A stretch of 64,000 nucleotides of DNA from Bradyrhizobium sp. LMTR 3 (GTDB taxonomy: Bacteria; Pseudomonadota; Alphaproteobacteria; Rhizobiales; Xanthobacteraceae): NCBI RefSeq assembly GCF_001693485.1, contig NZ_MAXC01000033.1, positions 248,001 through 312,000 on the forward strand, written 5' to 3'. The translations under genes were made by a program, and so were the position numbers. The stretch's first letter is position 1; each line of letters begins with the position of its first letter. The notes beneath the pieces are model-generated. The model ran no database searches. It was not told the origin of the DNA and saw only the letters and a list, made by a program, of their open reading frames with translations. This document shows, piece after piece, positions 1 through 9,035 of this stretch.

Positions 1-655
1 TCAGAAGGTCGGCGCCCTTGATGTGTCGGAACTCGCCGACATAGATCAGGTCGGTGGCGTCCTCCGCCTTGATGACGGGGTCGAATTCACTGGCGGTGAC
101 GCCGTTGAACACGCATCGCACCAGTCCCGTCGGCGTGCCGATGGTGCGTTGGTAGGTGTTGCGAGCAAACGCGCTTTCGAACAGGAACAGGTCGGTATCG
201 TTCATCAGCGCGCGTTCGACACGGGCATAGATGTTGCCCTTCAGCGTCGACAGCGGATAGTGCAGCGAGCCGCCGTGCGGAGTGTAGACCCTGACCCTGT
301 CGCGGGAAGCGGTCCTTAAACGCATGAAGGCGCCGGCCTTGGCGCCATGACCGTGCAGCACGTCCGGCTTCAATTGGCGGATCATGCGCTGGAACCGGGC
401 CCACACCAGAAGATCGGACGGCAGCGGCTCGCGGCGAATGGCGGTGCGGTGAACGCCGAGCTCGAGGCGCGGGGCGATTTCCGCCAGCGCCTGCTCGGCG
501 CGTTCGCCGCCGGTGAGGCTATCGGCGATGATGCCGACGTGATGGCCGCGATCGACCTGGCCGTTGGCGAGATCGAGGATGTGGCGGAAGATGCCGCCGA
601 CCGGCGCGCGCGTTGCGTGCAGGATACGAAGCGGCTGACCGTCAACGACAGGCAT
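1..655 (-). CDS. Glycosyltransferase family 4 (partial, 3' end outside window)
   Basis: The minus strand is open from an ATG at 655 to the window edge, so the C-terminal half is missing. The N-terminus reads MPVVDGQPLRILHATRAP followed by GGIFRHILDLA, the usual start of a GT-B glycosyltransferase (a Gly-rich loop after the first beta strand). Further on are a VLHGHGAKAG segment, a YTPHGGSLHY segment and FNGV, matching the acceptor-domain pattern of GT4 enzymes that add sugars to lipid-linked polysaccharide repeats. The start is supported by an AAGGCGG ribosome site 5-8 bases upstream. It is divergent from the Wzz-like gene at 939, so it probably belongs to an exopolysaccharide or LPS-type cluster extending left. 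The sugar and linkage cannot be told. Confidence 0.85.
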   Translation of the reverse strand, partial: MPVVDGQPLRILHATRAPVGGIFRHILDLANGQVDRGHHVGIIADSLTGGERAEQALAEIAPRLELGVHRTAIRREPLPSDLLVWARFQRMIRQLKPDVLHGHGAKAGAFMRLRTASRDRVRVYTPHGGSLHYPLSTLKGNIYARVERALMNDTDLFLFESAFARNTYQRTIGTPTGLVRCVFNGVTASEFDPVIKAEDATDLIYVGEFRHIKGADLL

Positions 656-761
656 CGAGACCGCCTTCAGATGCGACCGGAACCTGCGCAGCCCGGACCA
701 GGCAGCCCGCAAGCGTCAGCGCAGCAATCAGATATCGAATAGGGGCGAGCACGCCTCGCAT
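642..761 (-). CDS. Possible small lipoprotein overlapping the glycosyltransferase start
   Basis: A 39-residue frame starts with ATG at 761 and ends inside the first codons of the glycosyltransferase (14-bp overlap). It has a short charged start, a hydrophobic stretch LIAALTLAGC ending in a lipobox-like LAGC, and a short tail. An AGGA lies 8-11 bases upstream of the ATG. It may be a real small lipoprotein or leader peptide translationally coupled to the glycosyltransferase, or simply a chance frame in GC-rich DNA. No family is recognised. Confidence 0.3.
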   Translation of the reverse strand: MRGVLAPIRYLIAALTLAGCLVRAAQVPVASEGGLDACR

Positions 762-819
762 TACAGGTATCCTGAAAAGTATTCCGCGATTAAGGGCTTT
801 GATGGTTAACAAAAAATGA

Positions 820-851
820 CTGCGCGCGCGAGGTTCTGCTCGGGCGCGCAG
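820..851. other. Strong hairpin in the divergent polysaccharide-gene promoter region
   Basis: CTGCGCGC (820-827) pairs with GCGCGCAG (844-851); a second stem CGAG/CTCG continues it after one mismatch, leaving a short loop. On the minus strand it is followed by a run of T (816-811), so it resembles an intrinsic terminator or attenuator in the leader of the minus-strand glycosyltransferase unit. Confidence 0.4.
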
Positions 852-938
852 ACGAGGCAAATTAACCCAGCAGCAACCATAATGAAGTGTAATCGCCTTG
901 ATCGAGTGGACCGATAGTTGCGTCCGCGGGAGTGTGCG

Positions 939-3209
939 ATGCGTTTGGCGTTCTGGCGTGCAGGCAAGGACAAGCCGGTGGTGCAGCGGGCAATGGCAAG
1001 GCCTGTGTCTTCGGCGCCGAAGACCGTCACCGCATCCGATTCCGGCGATCTCGATCTGCATGCGCTTGGTCAGGCGTTGATGCGCAGGCGGACCTGGATC
1101 ATCGTTCCGACAGTGCTGGCGCTGGTGCTGTCGCTGGCCGCGGTCAACATGATCACGCCGCGCTACAAGTCGGAAGCGCGCATCCTGGTCGATGGGCGCG
1201 AGAACGTTTTCCTGCGGCCGAACGGCGAGCGCAACGAGGAGCGCAGTGCGCTCGACGCCGAGGCCGTCACTAGCCAGGTGCAGTTGGTGCAATCGCGCGA
1301 TCTGGCCCGCGAGATCATCAAAAAGAACAAGCTAGCCGAGCGTCCCGAATTCGATCCGGTGCTTCAGGGGCTCTCGCCGCTGAAATCGCTGCTGGCACTG
1401 GTCGGCATCGGGCGCGATCCGTTTTCGTTGACGCCGGAAGAGCGCGTGCTGGAAGCCTATTATGAGCGCTTCACGGCCTATGCGGTCGACAAGTCGCGGG
1501 TCATCGTGGTTGAATTCCAGTCGCGCGATCCCGAGTTGGCCGCGCGCGTCGCCAACTCGATCGCGGAAGGCTATCTGGTGCTGCAGCAGGACGCCCGGCA
1601 GCAGCAAGCGAAGTCTGCCAGCCAGTGGCTCTCGGGTGAAATAGAACACTTGCGCAAGCGCGTGGCCGAGGCCGAATCGCGGGTCGAGGATTTCCGCTCC
1701 AAGTCGAGCCTGTTCGTAGGCACCAACAACACCACGCTGTCCAACCAGCAGATGGGCGAGATCAACACGCAGTTGAACAACGCCCGCGCGCTGAAGTCGG
1801 ATGCCGAATCCAAGGCGCGGCTGATCAAGGAGATGCTTCAGAGCGGCAAGCCGATCGAGGCTTCCGAGGTGCTCAATTCCGAACTGGTGCGCCGGCTGTC
1901 CGAGCAGCGCGTGACACTGCGCGCGCAGCTCGCCGAGCAATCCTCGACGCTGCTCGGCGGTCATCCCCGCATCAAGGAATTGAAGGCCCAGCTTGCCGAT
2001 CTCGATCGGCAGTTGCGCGAGGAGGCGGGCAAGGTGTCTCGCTCGCTGGAAAACGATGCCCGCATCGCCGGCGGCCGGGTCGAAGGCCTGACGGCGAGCC
2101 TCGATCAATTGAAAAAACAGGCTTCTTCGACCAACGGCCAGGACGTGCAGCTCCGCGCCCTCGAGCGCGAGGCCAAGGCCCAGCGGGACCTCTTGGAATC
2201 CTATCTCGCCAAGTACCGCGAGGCGAACACCCGCGAGAATATCGAGGCGGCGCCGGCCGATGGTCGTATCATCTCCCGCGCTACTGTCTCCAACACCCCG
2301 GCCTATCCGAAGAAGCTGCCGATCGTCTTGATCGCGACGCTGGCGACCCTGCTGCTCACTTCGGGCGCGATCGCGACCGGTGAATTGCTACGCATGACCG
2401 CCCCTCGGGCACTCGGTGCGGCTTCGTCAGAAGTTATGCGTGAAATTGCGCCAGAGATCGTCCTGGCTTCTGCGCCGGAACCGGTGCGTCCGCCGGCGAA
2501 CGCGCCCGAGCTTCCTGTGGCGAACCTCGCTGAAGCGGATCACGTTTCAGAGCCAACGCTGAATGAGCCGCATGCCGACGCCCCGCGCATGGATGCTGCG
2601 GCGGGGGACAGCGAGATCGAGCAACTGGCTGATGAGCTGGTTGGCGTAGCCGCTGCAGCGCGCAAGGTGGCCGTGCTCGGCACGGCATCGAGCGAGAGCA
2701 TCACGCTGACCGCACTCACGCTGGCGCGGCTGATGGCGCAGCAGGCAAAGATCGTGGTGGTCGATCTCGTTGCATCCTCGCCGACGATGACGGCGGCGTC
2801 GGTCGATCCGGTGGCACCAGGGCTTGCCGAACTGATGCAGGGCGAGGCCTCGTTTGCGCAGATTATCACCAAGGACCGGCTGTCGCGCGTCCATCTCGTC
2901 AGCGCCGGACGCCCCGGCTTCGACCGTGCGCAGCTTCAATCGCCGCGGCTGACGCTTGCGATCGACGCGCTGCTGCGGGTCTACGATCATGTGCTGCTGG
3001 ATGCCGGCACCGCGTCCGATCTGCCGGCCGAACTCCTGACGTCGCAGGCGCGCGCGGTCGTGGTGCCCGAAGCATCGATGGCTCAGGATGCGCGCGCGCT
3101 GATGTGCGATCAGCTCAAGGCGGTCGGCTTCCTTGAGGTGACGATGCTGAGCAAACCGTGCGAGTCGTCGGACGCCGTCGAAGCCGGCCTGCGCGTCGTA
3201 GCGGCTTGA
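939..3209 (+). CDS. Wzz/GumC-type polysaccharide co-polymerase with degenerate tyrosine-kinase-like C-terminus
   Basis: A 756-residue inner-membrane protein predicted to control chain length or export of a surface polysaccharide. It has a first membrane segment at about residues 53-71, a long periplasmic part rich in coiled coil (about 180-440, with many heptad-like E/K/L/R residues), and a second membrane segment at about 461-483 preceded by a TPAYPKKLP motif typical of the Wzz family. The cytoplasmic tail (about 570-756) has the fold pattern of a bacterial tyrosine kinase or ParA-like ATPase: KVAVLGTASSESIT stands where Walker A belongs and KIVVVDL where Walker B belongs. The Walker A lysine is absent, and there is no C-terminal tyrosine cluster. 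The ATG at 939 has GGGAG upstream; a TTG 21 bases earlier is less likely. Confidence 0.88.
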   Translation: MRLAFWRAGKDKPVVQRAMARPVSSAPKTVTASDSGDLDLHALGQALMRRRTWIIVPTVLALVLSLAAVNMITPRYKSEARILVDGRENVFLRPNGERNEERSALDAEAVTSQVQLVQSRDLAREIIKKNKLAERPEFDPVLQGLSPLKSLLALVGIGRDPFSLTPEERVLEAYYERFTAYAVDKSRVIVVEFQSRDPELAARVANSIAEGYLVLQQDARQQQAKSASQWLSGEIEHLRKRVAEAESRVEDFRSKSSLFVGTNNTTLSNQQMGEINTQLNNARALKSDAESKARLIKEMLQSGKPIEASEVLNSELVRRLSEQRVTLRAQLAEQSSTLLGGHPRIKELKAQLADLDRQLREEAGKVSRSLENDARIAGGRVEGLTASLDQLKKQASSTNGQDVQLRALEREAKAQRDLLESYLAKYREANTRENIEAAPADGRIISRATVSNTPAYPKKLPIVLIATLATLLLTSGAIATGELLRMTAPRALGAASSEVMREIAPEIVLASAPEPVRPPANAPELPVANLAEADHVSEPTLNEPHADAPRMDAAAGDSEIEQLADELVGVAAAARKVAVLGTASSESITLTALTLARLMAQQAKIVVVDLVASSPTMTAASVDPVAPGLAELMQGEASFAQIITKDRLSRVHLVSAGRPGFDRAQLQSPRLTLAIDALLRVYDHVLLDAGTASDLPAELLTSQARAVVVPEASMAQDARALMCDQLKAVGFLEVTMLSKPCESSDAVEAGLRVVAA

Positions 3210-3214
3210 ACGAA

Positions 3215-3330
3215 TTCGCAGGGTGGGCAAAGGCGCGTCAGCGCCGTGCCCACCGTTTCACGACGTCATCTTGAATGGTGGGCACTTGGATGGTGGGCAC
3301 GCTTCGCTTTGCCCACCCTACAGTCCTACG
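3215..3330. repeat. Intergenic palindromic repeat (GGTGGGCA family)
   Basis: The gap contains GGGTGGGCAAAGGCG on the left and its near complement CGCTTTGCCCACCC on the right, with internal copies of GGTGGGCAC. It forms a long imperfect hairpin between convergent genes and resembles the multi-copy intergenic palindromes of Bradyrhizobium-type genomes. Confidence 0.7.
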
Positions 3331-3340
3331 ATGATAACAT

Positions 3341-4531
3341 CTAGCTGAACGCGCTGCGCAGCTTTTGCGCCATCTCCAGCAGCGCCGGATTGTGCTTCAC
3401 CAGCCGCTTGGTGCGGTTGAGGCCCGACATGATGCCGGCTGCAAGCTTGCCGCGCTGGCTGAGCGGGATGAAGCTGTCGAAGATTGGCTCGTCGCTCTTG
3501 CAGAACAGCCGCTTGTAGTCGTCCGATCCGATTCCGAGGTCGAGTGCGCGGTAACCCTGTGCGGCATAGTGATCGATGATGTCGCGCATCAGGATCAGGC
3601 CGGGGCTGTACTTTGAATTCGCCGACATCGTGTAGGTGTTGAACATCATCGAGAACCGATGCCCGTCGGCGACGCCGGCAAAGATCGCGATCACTTCCTC
3701 GTCGCATTCCAGCGCGTGGATGTCGATGGCGTGCCTGCCGCCGCCGAGCGGCGCGGCGCAGGCGCTGCGGACGAATTCCTCGATGCCGGGATCGGCGAAC
3801 ACATTCGGGAGCTTCTGCTCGGCCATCCGCAGCGGCTTGACGCGGAAGAACCAGTCGAGCAGCCGGGTGATGTCGGCCTCTGACGACGCAATATGGCTGC
3901 GATAGCCGGGCAGGGACTGCAGCTTGCGTTCCTTGCCCTTGAGGCGGCGCCGGAACGAGTTGCTGATCAGCGCGGGGGGAGCGGCGCCAGGCTCGATCGC
4001 CAATAGCGGGCAATCATTGGCCGACGGCTGATGCGGCAGCAAGGCGAACGGATTAGGTAGATCGCGCCAGCGAACCGGTTGCTGGTGCAGCGCGAGGACG
4101 TCGGCTTCCGACCGCTGCGATATCGCCGAGATCAGGCTTTCGAGATCAGCTTGCGTTACGCTTGCGGCGAAATCGCGGTCGAACAGCGCCATGTTGAAGG
4201 TGGAATGCTTGCCGCCCATGAAACTGGCGCAGCGCGCGCCATAAGCGTGCCTGAGCGCGAGCGGAAGCAGCGCCAGCGGACGGCGTTCCGCGTCGTAGGC
4301 AATCACGATGAAGGGAACGAGGCCTTCGCGCGCGCCGACCTGCCGCTGCCAGGAGCTGAGGAAGTCGAAGCGCTGATACGGCGTGAAGAAGGTTTGCGCG
4401 CCTTCCAGATTGCGCCAGACGCCTTCCGCCGCGGCGAGGTCGTGGACGATGTCGATCCCGGCGATGCGGCTCGCCTTCGACCACCCATCTGCATCCGCCG
4501 TCCGGTCTTCGATCGCGGCAGCCATGGTCAT
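3341..4531 (-). CDS. GNAT-family acyltransferase, CelD/BcsL (BioF2-like) type
   Basis: A 396-residue cytosolic protein. The middle and C-terminal parts match the Acetyltransf_6 pattern of CelD/BcsL proteins associated with cellulose and exopolysaccharide loci: an RRLKGKERKL segment before the domain, a long helix with WFFRVKPLRM, then the acyl-CoA-binding strand region GVADGHRFSMMFNTY and GLILMRDIIDHY, closing with YRALDLGIGSDDYK. It is expected to move an acyl group to a sugar or amine during polysaccharide modification. It runs tail to tail with the Wzz-like gene and head to head with the deacetylase-like gene at 4615, so the region reads as one polysaccharide cluster. MTMAAAIED offers two nearby starts (4531 or 4525). 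Confidence 0.8.
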   Translation of the reverse strand: MTMAAAIEDRTADADGWSKASRIAGIDIVHDLAAAEGVWRNLEGAQTFFTPYQRFDFLSSWQRQVGAREGLVPFIVIAYDAERRPLALLPLALRHAYGARCASFMGGKHSTFNMALFDRDFAASVTQADLESLISAISQRSEADVLALHQQPVRWRDLPNPFALLPHQPSANDCPLLAIEPGAAPPALISNSFRRRLKGKERKLQSLPGYRSHIASSEADITRLLDWFFRVKPLRMAEQKLPNVFADPGIEEFVRSACAAPLGGGRHAIDIHALECDEEVIAIFAGVADGHRFSMMFNTYTMSANSKYSPGLILMRDIIDHYAAQGYRALDLGIGSDDYKRLFCKSDEPIFDSFIPLSQRGKLAAGIMSGLNRTKRLVKHNPALLEMAQKLRSAFS

Positions 4532-4614
4532 CGCAGAGCCCGTGTTATATGAATTTGTTTACAATTTCGGCTTTGGCCGACCTTCGCAGGGAAATGTCAA
4601 CAAAGGGTAATACG

Positions 4615-5712
4615 ATGCGGGCGCGACGGGCAGCGCGACCGCATGCTGAGGGCGGTACGTTGGCGTCGGATTTCGGAATTTTGCGGCGGGCCTGGATGGA
4701 GCTCGCCTATTTCAGCGGCTACTTCAGGCTGAAGCAGCGGCGGAGCGGTGGCGCCGGCGTCATTTTGCGGTTCGAGCGCGTGCGTCCGTGCGATTCCCGC
4801 ACCTTTCAGCCCAACCGGTGGCGTGAAATCACGCCGCAATTTCTCGACCGGACGATCCGTGCACTAAAGCGCTGGAACTTCGACCTGATCACGATGGACG
4901 AGGTGTGCCGGCGGGCGGTCACGCTGCCAAGGTCGAACCGGTTTGCCTGCCTGACCTTCGACGGCGGCTGCAAGGATGTCATCACGGAGGCCTATCCGGT
5001 GTTGTCAAAGCACGGCGTGCCCTTCACCGTCTACCTGCCCACCGCGTTTCCGGATGGGCTCGGCGAAGCCTGGTGGCTGGCGCTGGAAGAGATGATCGCG
5101 CGCGAGGATCGCATCAGCCTGGTGATCGACCGCAGGGAGCGGCGTTTCGCAACGGGCAGCACGTCCGAGAAGCATGACACGTTCGAATTTCTGGCGAGCT
5201 GGATGCGGATGCTGCCGCCGCCGGATCTTTCGTTCGCGATCCACGACCTCTGCACGCGCTACTCCGTCGATCTCGCGGCGCTGTCGCGCGCGGCCTCACT
5301 GGATTGGGACGATCTGGCCAAGCTCGCCTCCGATCCGTTGGTGACGATCGGCAGCGCAACGGTGAACTATTCCGCACTGTCCAACCTGAAAGGGACGGAC
5401 GCGCAGCGCGAAATGACGATGGGCAAGGCGGTTGCGGAGACCGCCTTGCGCCAGCCCGTCAGGCATTTCGCCTATCCGTTCGGCGACCGGCAATCCTGGC
5501 GCCGGGAGCATGTCGTGATGGCGCAGGAGGCAGGTTTCGCCAGCGCCGTATCGACGATTCCAGGCGTCGTCGAGGCCAAAGGATACACGAATCTGCATGC
5601 ATTGCCGCGGATCGCCTGGGACGGGCGGCAGGGTTCGTTGCGCACGATGCGGGTGTTGCTGTCGGGGATGATGTTTCCCGCGGTCAGGCCGACCCGGGAC
5701 AACTGGGTCTAG
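4615..5712 (+). CDS. Polysaccharide-deacetylase-fold protein lacking metal ligands
   Basis: A 365-residue protein with the NodB-homology (carbohydrate esterase 4) layout: FACLTFDGGCKDV at about 110-122, then YPVLSKHGVPFTVYLPT, and near the end RHFAYPFGDRQSWRREH. In active CE4 enzymes the first motif is TFDDG, with the second Asp binding metal, and the second motif is H-x3-H. Here the first is TFDGG and the second position reads IGSATVNYSALSN with no histidine, so metal-dependent deacetylation looks lost. The start at 4615 is preferred because AAAGGG lies at good spacing; upstream ATGs at 4549 and 4594 are weaker. It is divergent from the acyltransferase gene. It may be a binding protein or a regulator of chain modification. 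Confidence 0.82.
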   Translation: MRARRAARPHAEGGTLASDFGILRRAWMELAYFSGYFRLKQRRSGGAGVILRFERVRPCDSRTFQPNRWREITPQFLDRTIRALKRWNFDLITMDEVCRRAVTLPRSNRFACLTFDGGCKDVITEAYPVLSKHGVPFTVYLPTAFPDGLGEAWWLALEEMIAREDRISLVIDRRERRFATGSTSEKHDTFEFLASWMRMLPPPDLSFAIHDLCTRYSVDLAALSRAASLDWDDLAKLASDPLVTIGSATVNYSALSNLKGTDAQREMTMGKAVAETALRQPVRHFAYPFGDRQSWRREHVVMAQEAGFASAVSTIPGVVEAKGYTNLHALPRIAWDGRQGSLRTMRVLLSGMMFPAVRPTRDNWV

Positions 5713-5763
5713 AGCATGATCCGGAAAAGTGGGTACCGGTTTTCCGAAAAGATCATGCTCAAA
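5713..5763. repeat. Palindromic intergenic repeat (GAGCATGATC family)
   Basis: GAGCATGATCCGGAAAAG at the left and CTTTTC/GATCATGCTC at the right form an almost perfect inverted repeat around GGGTACCGG. This type of short palindrome is dispersed in many copies in rhizobial genomes. Here it separates two convergent genes and could also act as a bidirectional terminator. Confidence 0.75.
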
Positions 5764-5767
5764 ATTA

Positions 5768-5980
5768 CTAAGCGGCGCGATCGGGCCGCGACATCCAGCT
5801 CACGATCGGCATCGCCGGCAGCACCCATCCAAGCCCGGCCACGACATAGAAGATCGCCTGCAGCAGGCCTGAACTGGCCAGCCACGGCGTCTGGGCGATG
5901 GTCATGCCCAACAGCGACCACACCACGACCAGCACGAGCAAAGCGAGGGTTCCGAAGAATTTGCGGGTGCGTATCGTCAT
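5768..5980 (-). CDS. DUF2842 family small membrane protein
   Basis: A 70-residue protein with two hydrophobic segments ([18 protein letters not shown] and [18 protein letters not shown]) and a short polar tail containing SRPDR. Length and the [13 protein letters not shown] segment match DUF2842, a conserved alphaproteobacterial inner-membrane protein of unknown function. It is divergent from ctaA with about 115 bp between the start codons. Confidence 0.8.
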   Translation of the reverse strand: MTIRTRKFFGTLALLVLVVVWSLLGMTIAQTPWLASSGLLQAIFYVVAGLGWVLPAMPIVSWMSRPDRAA

Positions 5981-6097
5981 GGCGGATATATCAGGCTCGT
6001 GGCGGGTTGCGCGCGGGAAGGGGCGGACTATAAGGGGCGCGCCAATTCAATCAAGCGCGCCTTCGAGGCGAGCCAGGACGGATTTCAAGACGGGTTT

Positions 6098-7189
6098 ATG
6101 ACCTCTAGTTCCGCACAGCAGGCCCCACATGCCGGCGCCATCAGGTGGTGGCTGATCGTGGTTGCCACGCTGATTGCGGTCATGGTGCTGGTCGGCGGCG
6201 CCACGCGCTTGACGGAATCCGGATTGTCGATCGTGGAGTGGAAGCCGGTTACCGGCACGCTGCCGCCGCTCAACGAGGCGCAATGGGCGCAGGCGTTCGA
6301 GGGCTACAAGGCCATTCCGCAATACCGCGAACTCAACGCCGGCATGAGCCTTGCCGAGTTCAAGACCATCTTCTGGTGGGAATGGAGCCATCGCCTGCTC
6401 GGGCGCGTGATCGGTGCGGTCTATCTGCTGCCGTTCCTGTACTTTCTGTGGCGTGGCGCGTTCAGCGCTGAATTGAAAAAGCGGTTGTGGCTGATCTTCG
6501 GCCTCGGCGCGCTGCAGGGCGCGGTCGGCTGGTGGATGGTCGCCTCTGGTCTCTCGCAGCGGACGGAGGTGTCCCAGTATCGTCTGGCGACGCATCTGGT
6601 GCTGGCGCTGATCATCTTTGCGTCGATCATCTGGACGCTAAGGCGGATGAGCGCACGTCCGCAGCCTGTGGCGGCGCCACGACTGAAGATAACCGCTGTG
6701 GCCTTGCTGGGATTGACTTTCTTGCAGCTCTATTTCGGCGCGCTGGTCGCGGGCCTGCGCGCGGGACGGGTGTACAACACCTGGCCCGAGATCGATGGCG
6801 CCTTCATTCCATCAGCGGCGCGGCTGTTCTTCGAGGAGCCGTGGTGGCGCAACTTGTTCGACAACACGCTCACTGTGCAGTTCGAACACCGCATGACCGC
6901 CTACGCGCTGTTGGCGCTGGCGGTCCTTCATGCGGTCGATAGCGTGCGGTCACGGGCCGGTGTTGCCGTGGTCGGCGGGGCCTGGTCTCTGGCGGCGGCG
7001 ATCGCGCTGCAGGCCGGGCTCGGCATTCTGACGCTGCTGCATCAGGTGCCGATCGATCTCGCGCTGGCGCATCAGGCCGTTGCGATCGTGGTCCTGACGC
7101 TGGCGGTTTTGCAGACAGAGCGTCTGGTTGCGCGGCGCACCGAGCGCGACCAGCAGAAGCTGGTGATGCCGCTCGGGCAGCCTGGCTGA
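6098..7189 (+). CDS. ctaA: Haem A synthase (COX15/CtaA)
   Basis: A 363-residue polytopic membrane protein that oxidises haem O to haem A for cytochrome aa3 oxidase. About eight membrane helices can be read, and the four conserved haem-ligand histidines sit in the expected contexts: [30 protein letters not shown] and [10 protein letters not shown]. The N-terminal [19 protein letters not shown] is a family signature. The ATG at 6098 (MTSSSAQQ) is preferred to longer upstream frames because the extra residues are not conserved in type and carry no hydrophobic segment. Confidence 0.95.
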   Translation: MTSSSAQQAPHAGAIRWWLIVVATLIAVMVLVGGATRLTESGLSIVEWKPVTGTLPPLNEAQWAQAFEGYKAIPQYRELNAGMSLAEFKTIFWWEWSHRLLGRVIGAVYLLPFLYFLWRGAFSAELKKRLWLIFGLGALQGAVGWWMVASGLSQRTEVSQYRLATHLVLALIIFASIIWTLRRMSARPQPVAAPRLKITAVALLGLTFLQLYFGALVAGLRAGRVYNTWPEIDGAFIPSAARLFFEEPWWRNLFDNTLTVQFEHRMTAYALLALAVLHAVDSVRSRAGVAVVGGAWSLAAAIALQAGLGILTLLHQVPIDLALAHQAVAIVVLTLAVLQTERLVARRTERDQQKLVMPLGQPG

Positions 7190-7342
7190 AATTGAGCAAT
7201 TCTAATCTGCTGTCATTGCCGGAAGTGCCCGAATTGCAGGGGTTTCTTGCTACGCAAAGGCCTTGATGCATTTGGGTGGCGTGCGACCGCTTTACTTGAA
7301 TCGTTTGGACGATAAAACGAGCCAAAACAAAGGTTCAGTTTC

Positions 7343-8155
7343 ATGTCGTCAGCTTTCATCCAGGCCGCAATCATCCTGCTCCGCGAGGGGCTCGAAGCCA
7401 TGCTGGTGATAGCGGCACTCGCGGGCTACCTGACCAAGGCCGGTGCCGCCCACCGCATTCAGGCGCTGTACGGCGGCGCGCTAGCCGCGGTCGGCGCCAG
7501 CTTGGTCGCCGCCTGGCTGTTTGCGGTGCTCAACTCCGGCGATCACAGCGATGTCCTCGAGGGCGTCATCATTCTCGTCGCCGCCGCCCTGATGCTCTAT
7601 GTCAGCGGCTGGCTGATGGTGAAACAGGACCCGCGCGGCTGGCAGGATTATCTCGCGCATAAAGCCGACCGCGCGCTGTCGCAGGACACGGTGTGGGCGG
7701 TCGGCGCGCTGGCTTTCCTCGCGGTGTTCCGGGAGGGCGCCGAGACCGTGCTGTTCATCCATGCGCTGGCGAAGACCGAGGGCGGCTGGAGCGCTGGCCT
7801 GTTCGCCGGCCTTGCCGCCGCGACGGTGGGCCTCGCCGTGCTGTTCTATTTCATCAACCTGATTGCGCGAAAGCTTCCGCTGCGGCCGCTGTTCATCGTC
7901 ACCTCGGCGTTCCTGTTCGTGATGGCGATCAAGTTCATCGGTGAGGCGGTGCAGGAGTTCCAGGAACAGGCGATCATCACGGTAACCGAGGTGAAGGGCT
8001 CGGCGTTTCTGACCGCGATCGGCCTGAATCCTTCCATGGAAGCGCTGTCGATCCAGGGCCTCGTGATCCTGTTTGCGCTGGCGAGCTATTCGGTGGTCCA
8101 GCGCAACAACCGCCTGATGCGCGAGGACAAAGCCGCTATGCGCGCGGCCGAGTAA
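7343..8155 (+). CDS. FTR1-family iron permease
   Basis: A 270-residue membrane protein with the two REGxE motifs that define FTR1/EfeU iron permeases: LLREGLEAML in the first helix and VFREGAETVLF in the fourth. About seven membrane segments are visible. It should import ferric iron, normally with a partner oxidase or a periplasmic EfeO-like protein. No EfeO or EfeB gene lies beside it, so it stands alone here. The 150-bp upstream gap is AT-richer and probably holds its promoter; no iron box could be assigned by eye. It is convergent with nadC, with only 10 bp between. Confidence 0.9.
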   Translation: MSSAFIQAAIILLREGLEAMLVIAALAGYLTKAGAAHRIQALYGGALAAVGASLVAAWLFAVLNSGDHSDVLEGVIILVAAALMLYVSGWLMVKQDPRGWQDYLAHKADRALSQDTVWAVGALAFLAVFREGAETVLFIHALAKTEGGWSAGLFAGLAAATVGLAVLFYFINLIARKLPLRPLFIVTSAFLFVMAIKFIGEAVQEFQEQAIITVTEVKGSAFLTAIGLNPSMEALSIQGLVILFALASYSVVQRNNRLMREDKAAMRAAE

Positions 8156-8165
8156 TTCATCGCAA

Positions 8166-9035
8166 CTACGCTGCCTGCCGATTGAGTCCGAGATAGTCGA
8201 GCCCGATATCCAGCGCGGCCGAGCTGTGGGTCAGCCAGCCGGCGGAAATCAGGTCGACACCGGTCGCGGCGATCGCTTTTGCCGTCTCGGCCGTAATGCG
8301 GCCGGAGGCTTCGGTGATCGCCCGACCGCCGGTCATCGCCACCGCCTGTCGCAGCTCCTCGACCGTCATGTTGTCGAGCAGGACGGCATCCACGCCGATC
8401 GCAAGGGCCTGTTCGAGTTGCGCCAGGGTGTCGACCTCGACCTCGATCTTGACGAGGTGGCCGGCATGCGCCTTTGCCCGCCCGATCGCGGTCCTGATAT
8501 CGCCGGCCAATGCGATATGGTTGTCCTTGATCAGAATGGCGTCGTCGAGGCCAAAACGGTGATTGCTGCCACCGCCGGCGCGGACTGCGTATTTTTCCAG
8601 CGCGCGCAGCCCGGGCGTCGTCTTGCGGGTACAGACGATGCGCGCCTTGGTGCCTTGCGCGGCCGATACCAGGGAGGCCGTGGCGGTCGCGACGCCGCTG
8701 AGGTGGCAGAGAAAATTCAGCGCCGTCCGTTCGCCGGTCAATAGTCCGCGTGCCGGCCCCTCGATCGCGGCGATCACGTCTCCCGGCGCCACCACGCTGC
8801 CGTCAGGGTGTTCCGCCTCGAGTTGGATCGCAGGATTGACGAGCTGAAATGCACAGCGCGCGATGTCGAGCCCGGCCACCACGCCGGGCTGGCGTGCGCG
8901 CAGCACCAGCGAGGCGCGCTTGTCCGCCGGAACGATCGCATCTGCCGTGATGTCGCCGGCGCGGCCCAAGTCTTCGAGCAGGGCGGTTCGAACCAGCGGC
9001 TCGTACACGACAGGCAGAAGCGGGGTTGGTGTCAC
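8166..9035 (-). CDS. nadC: Nicotinate-nucleotide pyrophosphorylase (quinolinate phosphoribosyltransferase)
   Basis: A 289-residue cytosolic enzyme that converts quinolinate and PRPP to nicotinate mononucleotide, the third step of de novo NAD synthesis. Family signatures are EDLGRAGDITADAIV near the start, RTALNFLCHLSGVAT, CTRKTTPGLR (substrate-binding Arg and Lys), GGGSNHRFGLDDAILIKDNH, and VLLDNM near the C-terminus. The start is a GTG at 9035 overlapping the nadB stop (GTGA), so translation is probably coupled. It is the last gene of the nadA-nadB-nadC run. Confidence 0.96.
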   Translation of the reverse strand: MTPTPLLPVVYEPLVRTALLEDLGRAGDITADAIVPADKRASLVLRARQPGVVAGLDIARCAFQLVNPAIQLEAEHPDGSVVAPGDVIAAIEGPARGLLTGERTALNFLCHLSGVATATASLVSAAQGTKARIVCTRKTTPGLRALEKYAVRAGGGSNHRFGLDDAILIKDNHIALAGDIRTAIGRAKAHAGHLVKIEVEVDTLAQLEQALAIGVDAVLLDNMTVEELRQAVAMTGGRAITEASGRITAETAKAIAATGVDLISAGWLTHSSAALDIGLDYLGLNRQAA

